Assembly (NCBI RefSeq): GCF_042648365.1
Contig: NZ_JBHRXI010000010.1
Span: 310,001-374,000, forward strand
DNA length: 64,000 bases
Direction of reading: 5' to 3'
DNA from: Lutimaribacter_A marinistellae
GTDB lineage: Bacteria; Pseudomonadota; Alphaproteobacteria; Rhodobacterales; Rhodobacteraceae
The position numbers and the translations under genes are program-made. Position 1 is the first letter of the stretch, and every line of letters starts with the position of its first letter. The notes under the pieces were generated by a model. It had not been told where the DNA came from, did no database searches, and was given only the letters and a program-made list of their open reading frames with translations. Of this stretch, positions 15,895-24,462 are shown in pieces.

Positions 15895-18882
15895 ATGTCA
15901 TTCACGCCAACACCCACCGGCGATCCGGTTCAGGTCAATTCACCGGGCTTTGCAAACCAATACCGGCTCGAGACCGCGCCGCTCGACAATGGCGGCTATT
16001 TCGCGGTCTGGGAAACTGCCGACGGATCCTACCTGCCCGGCGGCTGGGACCGTGACGTGACCAGCATCTGGGGCCGCCTCTTTGCCGCCGATGGCACGGC
16101 GCTCGGCTCCGACTTCTACGTCAACACCGACCGGCAATACACGCAGCGGATGCCCTCGATCACCAAGCTGTCGGATGGCGGTTTTCTCGTCACCTTCGGC
16201 TCGATCGCGGATTCGCTCGGCAACTTCCCCTACGAGGTCATCGCCGCACGGCGGTTCGACGCGCAGGGTGCGGCAATCGGCGATGAATACCTGCTGCAAA
16301 GCACGACCGGCGTGTACAGCGAGAATGCCGACCTCACCACCCTCGGCAACGGCACCGTGGTGGTGATCTGGATGCAGGGACCCAGCTATGGCCCCTACAC
16401 GCTCGAGGGTGAGCTGCTGTCGGCCACAGGCGCGCCCACCGGCACCACGTTCCAGATCTCTACCGGGCTCGACGACTACTTCAACCGCGACGAACAGTCG
16501 CCGCAGATCAAGGCCCTGACCGGCGGCGGCTTCGTCGTGGCCTGGATGAAGGACGGCATCGACGGGGAGGATGTCTATGTCCGCCAGTACAGCGCTACCG
16601 GCACCGCGGTGACCTCGGAAACGCTGGTAAACACCACGACCGCTGGCACGCAGCGGATGCCGGACGTGATCCCCATGTCCGATGGCGGCTATCTCGTCGC
16701 CTGGGGGTCGGGTGGTCAGGAGCCCTCGGGCTATAACGTCTACGCGCGCCGCTTCGACGCGTCGGGCAACGCAACGACCGGCGAGGTGCGGCTCAACACC
16801 ACCACCACCTCGGACGAGGACCACGTCTCGCTCGTCGCGCTGCCCGATGGCGGCTTCGTCGCGGCGTGGACGCGCGGCTGGATCGGGATCGATTACTATT
16901 TCGACATCGTGGCGCAGCGCTTCGACTCCGAGGGCGCCAAGGTCGGCGAGGAGTTCGTCGTCAACACGGCGACGCAGGTGGCCTGCCAGTTGTCCTATCT
17001 TACGGTACTCGACAGTGGCGAGCTGCTGGTCGGCTGGAAACAGGACGGCAACCTCTACACCCGCAGCTACGATGTGCACACCGTGGGCACCAGCGCCGAC
17101 GAGACACTGACCGGCACCAGCGGAAACGACGTGATCGCGGGCCAGGGCGGCGACGACAGCATCACCGGCCTCGCCGGTCTCGACACGCTTTCAGGCGGCG
17201 ATGACGACGACACGATCGAGGGCGGCCCGGGCGAGGACAGCCTGTCGGGAGACAGCGGCGATGACCTGATCCGCGGCGGCAGCTATGCCGACACGATCAC
17301 CGGCAGCTTCGGCAACGACACGGTCTATGGAGATGACGGGCGCGACGTGGTCGATCTCGGCGATGGCAACGACGTCTTCCACGACAACGCCCAGACCGGC
17401 TGGTTCGGCGCGGATATCGTCAATGGCGGGCTCGGGCTCGACACGATCAACGGCGGCGGCGGCAACGATACCCTGGGTGGCGCCGAGGGCGAGGACAGCA
17501 TTTCGGGCGGCGACGGCGACGATTTCATCCATGGCGGCAGCTACGCCGACCGGATCGACGCAGGCAACGGCAACGACACGGTTTATGGCGATGACGGGCG
17601 CGACGTGGTCGCCCTCGGCGCAGGCAACGATACGTTCTTCGACAATTCCCAGGCCGGCTGGTTCGGCGCGGACTCGGTCGATGGCGGTACCGGACTTGAC
17701 ACGATCATCGGCATGGGCGGCAACGACACGCTGCTCGGCGGCGCAGGCGAGGACTATATCGAGGGCGGCGACGGCGACGACCTGATCGAGGATGGCAGCT
17801 ATGCCGACCGGGTCGTGGCGGGCGCGGACAACGACACGGTCAATGGCGGCGACGGCCGCGACGTGTTCGATCTCGGCACAGGCAACGACACGTTCCAGGA
17901 CAATGCCCAGACCGGTTGGTATGGCGCCGACAGCGTGCTTGGCGGCGACGGAAACGACCTCCTCCGCGCCAGTGGCGGCAACGACACCGTCGAAGGCGGC
18001 GCCGGGCTCGACACGATCGAGGGCGGCGAAGGGAATGACAGCCTGCTCGGCGGCACCGGCGAGGACAGCATCCTCGGCGGTGAAGGCGACGACATGATCG
18101 AGGGCGGCACCTATGCCGACTACATCGATGCCGGAACGGGTCACGACACCGTGCGCGGCGATGACGGGCGCGACGAGGTGCATCTCGGCAGCGGCGACGA
18201 CCTCTACGAGGACAACGCCCAGACCGGCTGGTACGGCGCGGACGAGATCAATGGCGATCTGGGTCAGGATACCATCCGCGGGGCCGGCGGCAACGACACG
18301 ATCCGTGGCGGCGCGGGCGAGGACAGCCTCGAAGGCGGCTCGGACAACGACTGGATCGATGGCGGCACCTATGCAGACGTGATCATTGCCGGAGACGGTG
18401 ACGACACCGTGTTCGGCGGCGACGGACGCGACCAGGTCTCTCTCAACACAGGTCACGACCTGTTCGAGGACAACGCGCAAACCGGCTGGTACGGCGCCGA
18501 CAGCGTCGAAGGCGGATATGGCAACGACACGATGAACGGCGGCGGCGGCAACGACACGCTCAAGGGCCAATGGGGCAATGACGTACTGCGCGGCGGCAAC
18601 GGCAACGACTCTCTGGACGGCGGCATCGGCAACGATACGATGACCGGCGGTCTGGGCGCGGACGATTTCGTGTTCAACACGCTTTACGCGACCGGCACGG
18701 ACGAGATCACCGGTTGGGGCGACGGGTTCGACCGCATCGTGATCGCGGGTCCGGTCGAACAGCCGGACGTCACGCTGACCTCGAATGCGCTCGGCACGCT
18801 CGCGGCGTGGACGGACGGGTCGGTGCAGATCATGCATGGCACGCCGGGGCTCATCACCTTCGACGATTTCGAGTTCATCTAG
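15895..18882 (+). CDS. Secreted RTX protein with beta-repeat N-terminus and 86-residue superrepeats
   Basis: 995 aa from the ATG at 15895, preceded by GAGAGGGG. Residues 1 to about 395 hold repeats with GG[YF]xVxW cores (GGYFAVWETADG, GGFVVAWMKDG, GGYLVAWGSGG, GGFVAAWTRG), typical of a beta-propeller-like module common in Rhodobacterales RTX proteins. From about 400 to 930 there are calcium-binding nonapeptides (GGDGDD-type) broken at regular intervals by DNAQTGW[FY]GAD. The C-terminus (residues about 930-995) has FVFNTLYATGTDEITGWGDG, a usual RTX end. No Sec signal is present, so type I secretion is expected. The role is probably surface layer, matrix or adhesion; no enzymatic domain was recognised. 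Confidence 0.85.
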   Translation: MSFTPTPTGDPVQVNSPGFANQYRLETAPLDNGGYFAVWETADGSYLPGGWDRDVTSIWGRLFAADGTALGSDFYVNTDRQYTQRMPSITKLSDGGFLVTFGSIADSLGNFPYEVIAARRFDAQGAAIGDEYLLQSTTGVYSENADLTTLGNGTVVVIWMQGPSYGPYTLEGELLSATGAPTGTTFQISTGLDDYFNRDEQSPQIKALTGGGFVVAWMKDGIDGEDVYVRQYSATGTAVTSETLVNTTTAGTQRMPDVIPMSDGGYLVAWGSGGQEPSGYNVYARRFDASGNATTGEVRLNTTTTSDEDHVSLVALPDGGFVAAWTRGWIGIDYYFDIVAQRFDSEGAKVGEEFVVNTATQVACQLSYLTVLDSGELLVGWKQDGNLYTRSYDVHTVGTSADETLTGTSGNDVIAGQGGDDSITGLAGLDTLSGGDDDDTIEGGPGEDSLSGDSGDDLIRGGSYADTITGSFGNDTVYGDDGRDVVDLGDGNDVFHDNAQTGWFGADIVNGGLGLDTINGGGGNDTLGGAEGEDSISGGDGDDFIHGGSYADRIDAGNGNDTVYGDDGRDVVALGAGNDTFFDNSQAGWFGADSVDGGTGLDTIIGMGGNDTLLGGAGEDYIEGGDGDDLIEDGSYADRVVAGADNDTVNGGDGRDVFDLGTGNDTFQDNAQTGWYGADSVLGGDGNDLLRASGGNDTVEGGAGLDTIEGGEGNDSLLGGTGEDSILGGEGDDMIEGGTYADYIDAGTGHDTVRGDDGRDEVHLGSGDDLYEDNAQTGWYGADEINGDLGQDTIRGAGGNDTIRGGAGEDSLEGGSDNDWIDGGTYADVIIAGDGDDTVFGGDGRDQVSLNTGHDLFEDNAQTGWYGADSVEGGYGNDTMNGGGGNDTLKGQWGNDVLRGGNGNDSLDGGIGNDTMTGGLGADDFVFNTLYATGTDEITGWGDGFDRIVIAGPVEQPDVTLTSNALGTLAAWTDGSVQIMHGTPGLITFDDFEFI
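17300..18560 (+). repeat. 258-bp superrepeats in the second RTX gene
   Basis: The segment encoding D-N-[AS]-Q-[TA]-G-W-[FY]-G-A-D begins at 17383, 17641, 17899, 18211 and 18469. Spacings are 258, 258, 312 and 258 bp, so the unit is 86 aa and one unit carries an extra 54 bp (18 aa, two RTX nonapeptides). Each unit also contains DDGRD or GDGRD and a GEDS/GEDY element. Confidence 0.9.
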
Positions 18883-18895
18883 GACGCGTGCCCAC

Positions 18896-19570
18896 CTACC
18901 GCGCCAGTCCCCGCTCGGCGGCCCATGAGCGGGTGCCTGCATGGACCGCGTCGTAAACCGCCCGGCCGATGGCCTCGCCGATCTCGGTATGCAAACCGCT
19001 AAAGGCGACGGTGCCGGCCGGCGCGGCCAGCGCGACGCAATCTGTACCGGTCCCGGTGGCAGTTCCCGTGGGCAGGGCAAACCCGATATCCATGACCGCC
19101 GCAGTGCGCGCCTGAACGGCGATGCTCATCGCCTCGAGCATCCCCGCCGTGTCAAGCCCGCCATCCGGCCCTGCATCCAGCCGCACCGCAACGTTGATCG
19201 TACCCCAGTCGGCGTCCCAGTTACGGCCCGAGTAGTCCACCCGGCTGCCCACCCGCTCGCCATTCGACAGGCCCACGGTTGCCACCGCGTGGGCCTCCAC
19301 TCCTCCGACCCGCGTGCGGCGTTCCTCGAAGGTGGTCACATCGCGCGAGGTCAGGAACAGCACGGCCCCCTCCTCGCCCCGGTCGCGCAAGGCACTCTCT
19401 GCCCAGTCGCGCACATCCAGGTCCGGCGGCAGGTCCGCGTTGCGCAATTCGCGCCACAGGATCCGCCGCGCACGGACCTGGCCGGGCCGGTTGATCGACC
19501 AGCTCAGCACCTCCATCTCCGCGCCCAGGTCGAAACTCAGCCAGGGCGCGTCCAGCACCACGCGGCTCAC
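18896..19570 (-). CDS. cbiZ: Adenosylcobinamide amidohydrolase CbiZ
   Basis: 224 aa from a GTG that overlaps the btuD stop (GTGA). CbiZ cleaves the aminopropanol arm of (pseudo)cobinamide or incomplete corrinoids, so they can re-enter cobalamin synthesis. Family hallmarks are EVLSWSINRPGQVRARRILW, VATVGLSNGERVG, WGTINVAVRLDAG, GTATGTGTDCVALAAP and GLHTEIGEAIGRAVYDAV. It is the last gene of the riboswitch-controlled btuBFCD operon, which supports salvage of foreign corrinoids. It converges on the RTX gene with a 13-bp gap. Confidence 0.88.
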   Translation of the reverse strand: MSRVVLDAPWLSFDLGAEMEVLSWSINRPGQVRARRILWRELRNADLPPDLDVRDWAESALRDRGEEGAVLFLTSRDVTTFEERRTRVGGVEAHAVATVGLSNGERVGSRVDYSGRNWDADWGTINVAVRLDAGPDGGLDTAGMLEAMSIAVQARTAAVMDIGFALPTGTATGTGTDCVALAAPAGTVAFSGLHTEIGEAIGRAVYDAVHAGTRSWAAERGLAR

Positions 19571-20328
19571 TCGACCACCTCGAGCGGTTGGAAGACCGGG
19601 CCATGCTCGGTCTCCTGGTGCCAGACCGAAACGCCAAAGGCGCGCGCCATGCGCCCGGGTGACAGCACCTCGCCCGGTGGTCCGTCGGCCATCACACCGC
19701 CCCCCGCCATCAGGATCAGCCGCGTGCAATGCCGCGCGGCAAGCCCGAGATCGTGCAGCGAGACCATCACCGCCCGCCCCTCGCCCGCCAGATCGCGAAA
19801 GATCCGCATGGCCGAGATCTGGTGCGCCGGGTCCAGCCCCGCGATGGGTTCATCCGCCATCAGGACAGGCGTGTCCTGCGCCAGCGCCCTCGCGATCAGC
19901 GCCCGCGCCTGTTCACCCCCCGACAGGCGCGAGGAGGCCCGATGCCGCAATCCCTGCAGGTCCAGCCGCGCCAGCGCGCGGTCGACATGGGCCCGGTCCG
20001 CCTCCGGCAGGCCGCCCCGCGCCGGCAGATAGGGTAGACGTCCAAGTGCCACCAGCCGCTCCACCGGAACCGGCCACGCGATCTCGCGCGCCTGCGGCAT
20101 CCACGCGACCGTTTTCGCCCGGGCCGCGGGCGACAGCCCCGCCAGCGAGCTTTCGCCCTCGCAGGGGATCAACCCCAGCGCCGCGCGCATCAACGAGGTC
20201 TTGCCCGCCCCGTTCGGCCCGATCAGACCGACCATCTCGCCCGGCCGCACCGACAGGGTGACATCGGAAAAGACCGGCCTGCCCCGCAGGCTGACGCCCA
20301 GCCCCCGCAGATCGAACCCCGCGCTCAT
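19567..20328 (-). CDS. btuD: Vitamin B12 ABC transporter ATPase BtuD
   Basis: 253 aa; the ATG at 20328 overlaps the btuC stop. Walker A is GPNGAGKT (37-44), signature LSGGEQ (135-140), Walker B VLMADE (155-160), then the D-loop GLD and the switch His in VSLHDL. It belongs to the Fec/Btu class of importer ATPases. The operon context (riboswitch, btuB, btuF, btuC, cbiZ) assigns corrinoids rather than iron as the cargo. Confidence 0.9.
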   Translation of the reverse strand: MSAGFDLRGLGVSLRGRPVFSDVTLSVRPGEMVGLIGPNGAGKTSLMRAALGLIPCEGESSLAGLSPAARAKTVAWMPQAREIAWPVPVERLVALGRLPYLPARGGLPEADRAHVDRALARLDLQGLRHRASSRLSGGEQARALIARALAQDTPVLMADEPIAGLDPAHQISAMRIFRDLAGEGRAVMVSLHDLGLAARHCTRLILMAGGGVMADGPPGEVLSPGRMARAFGVSVWHQETEHGPVFQPLEVVE

Positions 20329-21308
20329 CCCAGGTCCCTCCGCGTGCGATAGATCAGGTGCAGGAACAGCGGCGCACCCACCAGGGCGGTCACGACGCCC
20401 AGCTTCAGGTCGCGCTCGGGTAGGACCACGCGCACCGCGATATCCGCCAGTTGCAACATCACCGCCCCGCCCAGCGCCGAGGACCACAGCAGCCGCGCCG
20501 GATCGGCACCCACCAGCGGGCGCAGGATATGCGGCACCACGAGGCCGACGAACCCGATCGCCCCCGCCACCGCCGTGCCGCCCCCGACGATCGCGGCGGT
20601 CCCCAGCACCAGAAGCAGCCGCAGCCTCGACAGGTTGATGCCCATGGTCTCGGCGGCGTCCTCGCCCAGGGTCAGCGCACTGATGCCGCGCGCGGTGCTC
20701 GCCAGCAGCAGCATGCCCAGCAGGATGAAAGGCAAGGCAAGCCACAGATGCAGCATCGACCGATCCGCCAGCGAGCCCATCATCCAGAACACGATCTCGT
20801 TCGCCGCAAAGGGGTTCGGCGACAGGTTCAGCACCAGCGAGGTCAGCGCGCTCGCAAGGGCCGAGATCGCGATACCGGCCAGGATCAGCGTCAGCGACCC
20901 GCCGCGCGGCCCGGCCAGCGCCATGACCAGCCCGACGCAGACCAGCGCGCCCGCCAGCGCGGAAAAGGGCAGCGACAGCGCACTCGCCGCGGCCAGCCCG
21001 GTGTGGATCGCCAGCACCGCGCCAAAGGCCGCCGACCCGGACACGCCGATCAGCCCCGGCTCGGCCAGCGGGTTGCGCAGGTAACCCTGCATCGCCGCAC
21101 CCGCCATGCCCAGACCGGCGCCGATCAACACACCCAGCAGCGCCCTTGGCAGACGGATTTCCTGCATCACCAGCGACAGCGGGCCATAGTCGTCGGAAAA
21201 CAGCGCGGCCAGGCTTTCGCCCGCCGGAACCTCCGCCGGCCCGATGGTCAGGGACAGGATGAACAGCGCCAGCACCACCAGCGCCAACAGGGGCTCCAGC
21301 GCCCTCAC
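20325..21308 (-). CDS. btuC: Vitamin B12 ABC transporter permease BtuC
   Basis: 327 aa, FecCD-family permease with about ten membrane segments. Family motifs include RLPRALLGVLIGAGLGMAGA, MQGYLRNPLAEPGLIGVSGS, GAIGFVGLVVPHILRPLVG and the end GAPLFLHLIYRTRR. It starts at a GTG overlapping the btuF stop. It forms the inner-membrane channel for corrinoids with BtuD. Iron-siderophore permeases are close relatives; the riboswitch operon decides the call. Confidence 0.9.
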   Translation of the reverse strand: MRALEPLLALVVLALFILSLTIGPAEVPAGESLAALFSDDYGPLSLVMQEIRLPRALLGVLIGAGLGMAGAAMQGYLRNPLAEPGLIGVSGSAAFGAVLAIHTGLAAASALSLPFSALAGALVCVGLVMALAGPRGGSLTLILAGIAISALASALTSLVLNLSPNPFAANEIVFWMMGSLADRSMLHLWLALPFILLGMLLLASTARGISALTLGEDAAETMGINLSRLRLLLVLGTAAIVGGGTAVAGAIGFVGLVVPHILRPLVGADPARLLWSSALGGAVMLQLADIAVRVVLPERDLKLGVVTALVGAPLFLHLIYRTRRDLG

Positions 21309-22153
21309 CGCGCCACCTGCCCGCGGATGGCCGCCAGCCGCTCGATCGCGCCCAGGACATGCGGTGTCCCGCAGACCCAGTCGCGGTCGGACATCACGGC
21401 TTGGCCTGCGCGCGCGCGCAAGTAGTCGATCACCGGATGGTCCATCGTCTCCTTGGCGCGGCCATGCCCCGGCGAGGGGCGCGCGGTGATCACCACGTCC
21501 GGATCGATCATCGCCAGCCGCTCAAGTGGCAGAACCCCACCCCAGTCATAGCCCAGCTCGGCCGCGATATTGCGAAACCCGGCGGCGCGCAGGATCTGCC
21601 CGGCAAGGCTACGCTCGCCCTGCGTCCAGCCACGCAGCGCGTATATGGCGGCGCGCGGCCCGTTCTCGTCGGCACTGACCTGCAAGGCCGCAAGACCCGC
21701 ATCATAGCGGGCCACCATCGCCTCGGCCGCGTCTTGCCGGCCCAGCAGTTCGCCCATGCGCAGGATATTGGCGCGCACATCCTCAAGCGAGCGGGCCGGG
21801 TCGAACACCTCGACCTCGATGCCCAGCCTGCGGATCATGTCCACCGTCGCATGACCCGAGAAGGAGCCCGAGATCACGAGGTCCGGCTGTTGTAGATAGA
21901 TCTCCTCGGCCAGCCTGTGATTGACCTCGTAGGCCATCGCCTCCTCGGGCATGGCCGAGTAGCCGGGATCGCGCGCCAGGAACGTGACCGAGTGGAGCTG
22001 CCCCGGCGCGGCCAGCATCATCGCCAGCTGGTCGGTGCACAGGTTCATCGACACCACTCGCTGCGGCTGCGCCAAGGCCGCGCCGGCAAAGACCAGCGCG
22101 GCAAGGCAGGTTATGATCCTAGAACCGCGCACGGACACCGAAGTAAACCGCAC
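21305..22153 (-). CDS. btuF: Periplasmic corrinoid-binding protein BtuF
   Basis: About 282 aa, with a signal peptide ending about GAALA-QPQ. The mature protein begins with the helical-backbone binding-protein pattern (RVVSMNLCTDQLAMML), followed by PDLVISGSFSG and PSPGHGRAKETMDHPV. Several GTG starts (22153, 22138, 22132) are possible within the overlap with the btuB end, and none has an obvious site, so the N-terminus is uncertain by about seven residues. It hands corrinoid to BtuCD. Confidence 0.86.
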   Translation of the reverse strand: MRFTSVSVRGSRIITCLAALVFAGAALAQPQRVVSMNLCTDQLAMMLAAPGQLHSVTFLARDPGYSAMPEEAMAYEVNHRLAEEIYLQQPDLVISGSFSGHATVDMIRRLGIEVEVFDPARSLEDVRANILRMGELLGRQDAAEAMVARYDAGLAALQVSADENGPRAAIYALRGWTQGERSLAGQILRAAGFRNIAAELGYDWGGVLPLERLAMIDPDVVITARPSPGHGRAKETMDHPVIDYLRARAGQAVMSDRDWVCGTPHVLGAIERLAAIRGQVAR

Positions 22154-23960
22154 GGTCGGACGCCGAGAAATTGGCCGAAGTCTGGTACTGCTCGTCGAAC
22201 AGGTTCACCACCCGCATATATGCCTCGGTGCGATCGTTGATGTCATAGGCGACGCTGGCATTCACGACTGTGTAATCCGGCATCACCGTTCCGAACTCGT
22301 CGGGGCGGTCGGCCACGTGGTTCAACGTCACGGTTCCGGCCCAGCGCTCGCCCATTTCCGCCTCGAGCCCCAGAACGAAGTCATGCCCCGGTACGCGCAG
22401 CAACCGTGCGCCCGTCGCATCCTCGGCATCGGTATAGGTATAGGCCCCGATCAGCGCGAGCGTATCGGTGATCGCCCACAGGCCCGACAACTCTATGCCC
22501 TTCGAGGTCGAGGTACCCGGCGTCTGCTGGTACTGGCCCGTGAACGGCAAGGGAAAGCTGGTCAGCGTGACGAACTGGATCAGGTTGTCGATCTCGGTGT
22601 AAAAGCCCGTCGCCTTGACGAATGAACCGTTGCCGAACTGGTGCTCGACCCCCAGTTCGAAGCTCAGGCTTTCCTCGGGCTCCAGCGCCGCGTTGCCGTA
22701 AAGCGTGCTGTTCAGCTCGTAAAGCGATGGCGCCCGGAACCCGGTCGCTGCGACCGCGCGCAGGATCGTGCCCTCGCTCAGCCGGTAGGCCGCGGCCAGA
22801 CGCCCCGACAGGTTGCCGCCGAATGTCGAATGGTCGTCGTAGCGCAGCGTAGCCGACAGGTCGAGGTCGGTGGTCGGCGCAAAGAGCAACTCGCCGAACA
22901 CGCCGGTCGTCTGGACAGACCCGCTATCGGTGTTGGTGGCGAATTCCTCTTCCTCCCAATCGGCCCCGAAGCTGTAGCGCAACTGATCGCTGGCGCTGCC
23001 CTCGGCGACATAATCGACCCGCCGCCGCTCGCCGTCAAAGATCGAGTCGAACCCGTTGGACGAGCTTACGCGGTCACTGCGGAAGTAACTGGTCGACAGC
23101 CGATGCGTCAGCGCGCCGGTCTCGAAGGCGGCAAACGCCCGCAGGCCCAGGCTCTCGGTCGTGTTCCACTCGTCGAAGGGCGGCGCGCCATCGCCGCCGA
23201 ACTCGTCGAAAGCGCCTTCGGCATCGAGGTAATAGCCCGACAGGCCCAGCGTCAGCATGTCGGTCGCCTGGAAATCGCCCGAGAAGTTGAAACGCGTCGC
23301 CCGGAACCCGTCATCCTCGGTATTGGCCGCCCCGTCACGAGACGAGAACCCGTCCGTGTCGACATGGTTGAAGGTGAACGCCGCGCCGCCGCGCTCGCCC
23401 TGCGTCGCCACGCCAAGCGTTCCCTGGTAGGTGTCGAAACTCCCCGCCTCCAGCGCGCCCGACACCACGGTCCCCGGCTCTTCGGGGCGCGCGGTGGTGA
23501 TGTTGACGACGCCTGCAATGGCGCGCGATCCATAAATGGCCGAGCTCGAGCCTTTCAGCAGTTCGATCCGGCTGATGCCCGAAGTCGTCAGGTTGCCCCA
23601 GTTGAAACTCGTCTGCGGCGCGGCCGGGTCGGTCACGTCGATGCCGTCGATCAGGACCTTGATGTATTTACCGTCCAGCCCGCGCACGCGCAGCGTGGTA
23701 TTGGCGCCCAGTCCGCCATTGGCGCTGACCGAAACGCCGGGCAGCTTGGCGAGATAATCCGCCACGCGGGTTTCGGGTGCGGCGCGGATCTCGTCCTCGG
23801 TCAGCACCTCGACGGTGGCGCCGGTGCGGTCCAGATCGATCTCGTTCTGTCCGACAGTCGAGAATATCTTGATCTGGCCAAGGTCGAACGCCTCCTGCGC
23901 GACGGCGGCAGGTGCCAGCCCAAGCGCAAGGATGGAGGCGGAAGTTAGCAGTTTTGTCAT
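22119..23960 (-). CDS. btuB: TonB-dependent cobalamin receptor BtuB
   Basis: 613 aa outer-membrane receptor. A signal peptide (residues 1-21, ending AVAQ) is followed by a plug domain (DYLAKLPGVSVSANGGLG, LRVRGLDGKYIKVLIDG, RIELLKGSSSAIYGSRAIAGVVNI) and a beta-barrel that ends in the aromatic VYFGVRARF. A BtuB-like receptor is favoured over a siderophore receptor because a cobalamin riboswitch precedes it and BtuFCD-CbiZ follow. The ATG at 23960 has AAAGGA inside a predicted hairpin. Confidence 0.92.
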   Translation of the reverse strand: MTKLLTSASILALGLAPAAVAQEAFDLGQIKIFSTVGQNEIDLDRTGATVEVLTEDEIRAAPETRVADYLAKLPGVSVSANGGLGANTTLRVRGLDGKYIKVLIDGIDVTDPAAPQTSFNWGNLTTSGISRIELLKGSSSAIYGSRAIAGVVNITTARPEEPGTVVSGALEAGSFDTYQGTLGVATQGERGGAAFTFNHVDTDGFSSRDGAANTEDDGFRATRFNFSGDFQATDMLTLGLSGYYLDAEGAFDEFGGDGAPPFDEWNTTESLGLRAFAAFETGALTHRLSTSYFRSDRVSSSNGFDSIFDGERRRVDYVAEGSASDQLRYSFGADWEEEEFATNTDSGSVQTTGVFGELLFAPTTDLDLSATLRYDDHSTFGGNLSGRLAAAYRLSEGTILRAVAATGFRAPSLYELNSTLYGNAALEPEESLSFELGVEHQFGNGSFVKATGFYTEIDNLIQFVTLTSFPLPFTGQYQQTPGTSTSKGIELSGLWAITDTLALIGAYTYTDAEDATGARLLRVPGHDFVLGLEAEMGERWAGTVTLNHVADRPDEFGTVMPDYTVVNASVAYDINDRTEAYMRVVNLFDEQYQTSANFSASDRAVYFGVRARF

Positions 23961-23966
23961 CGTTCA

Positions 23967-24056
23967 GGTCCTTTCCAGACCTTCGTGTTGCCGGGTGTCT
24001 GGAAAGGTCGTGCACCTTCCGCAAACGGTGAGAGCACCACCACTACGGAAAGGACC
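23967..24056 (-). promoter_or_regulatory. Probable expression platform hiding the btuB ribosome site
   Basis: On the minus strand CCTTTCCAGAC (24007-23997) can pair perfectly with GTCTGGAAAGG (23980-23970), an 11-bp stem whose 3' arm overlaps the AAAGGA ribosome site of btuB. An upstream GGTCCTTTCC (24056-24047) is also perfectly complementary to GGAAAGGACC (23976-23967). The two pairings exclude each other, as expected for switching. This is inferred from the sequence only. Confidence 0.6.
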
Positions 24057-24094
24057 GTTGCCCACGACGCGCCCCGCGCCGGGTCAGGGTGATC

Positions 24095-24290
24095 GTTCTG
24101 GCAGGTCTCCTGACTTGCGGGTCTCGGCCTTGCCGGGCCTTCCCATCCGTGACCGGACAGTGGCATCTTCCGACAGTGCTCGCCGCTTACAGTTGCGGGG
24201 GCAGTCGAGGATTTGGCCGCAGGGAAACACTCCCGTTTGCCGCACCTCGTTCCCTATTATCCGGATGGCGTCACACCCGGACCAGAACAT
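24095..24290 (-). promoter_or_regulatory. Cobalamin (AdoCbl) riboswitch
   Basis: Read on the minus strand, the aptamer shows the canonical blocks in order: GGGAACGAGGTGCGG, AATCCTCGACTGCCCCCGCA with CTGTAAGCGG, the B12 box variant GATGCCACTG, GGGAAGGCCCGG, and CAAGTCAGGAGACCTGCC. It precedes btuB by about 130 nt and should lower expression of the btuBFCD-cbiZ operon when cobalamin is plentiful. Confidence 0.95.
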
Positions 24291-24371
24291 GGCGGAAATC
24301 GCAGATGCGCCCGGGCCTTGTCAATCGCGAAGTTCGACCTAATAGCGGATCAAGAAACCCGACTCTTTTAC

Positions 24372-24400
24372 TTGACAATAATTTGAGACCAGCTTAGGCC
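24372..24400 (+). promoter_or_regulatory. Possible promoter of the siderophore receptor gene
   Basis: TTGACA at 24372-24377 sits in an AT-rich island (TTTTACTTGACAATAATTTG) in this otherwise GC-rich region, about 85 bp before the receptor start. No convincing -10 box follows and no Fur, Irr or RirA box was recognised. Iron control is likely from gene content but not visible. Confidence 0.3.
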
Positions 24401-24462
24401 GCGTGACCTGACCCAGCGCGCTGCCAGGCATTCCCAGAAAACCAAGAAACAAGGAACGGGAC

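Noticed and set aside
17191..19080. Long minus-strand open frame opposite the second RTX gene
   Set aside because: It is a shadow of repetitive RTX codons, giving Val/Ala-rich low-complexity protein without a start context or family match.
24310..24462. Search for a Fur, Irr or RirA box before the siderophore receptor
   Set aside because: The AT-rich stretch around 24365-24385 has no convincing dyad matching a known iron-regulator consensus.
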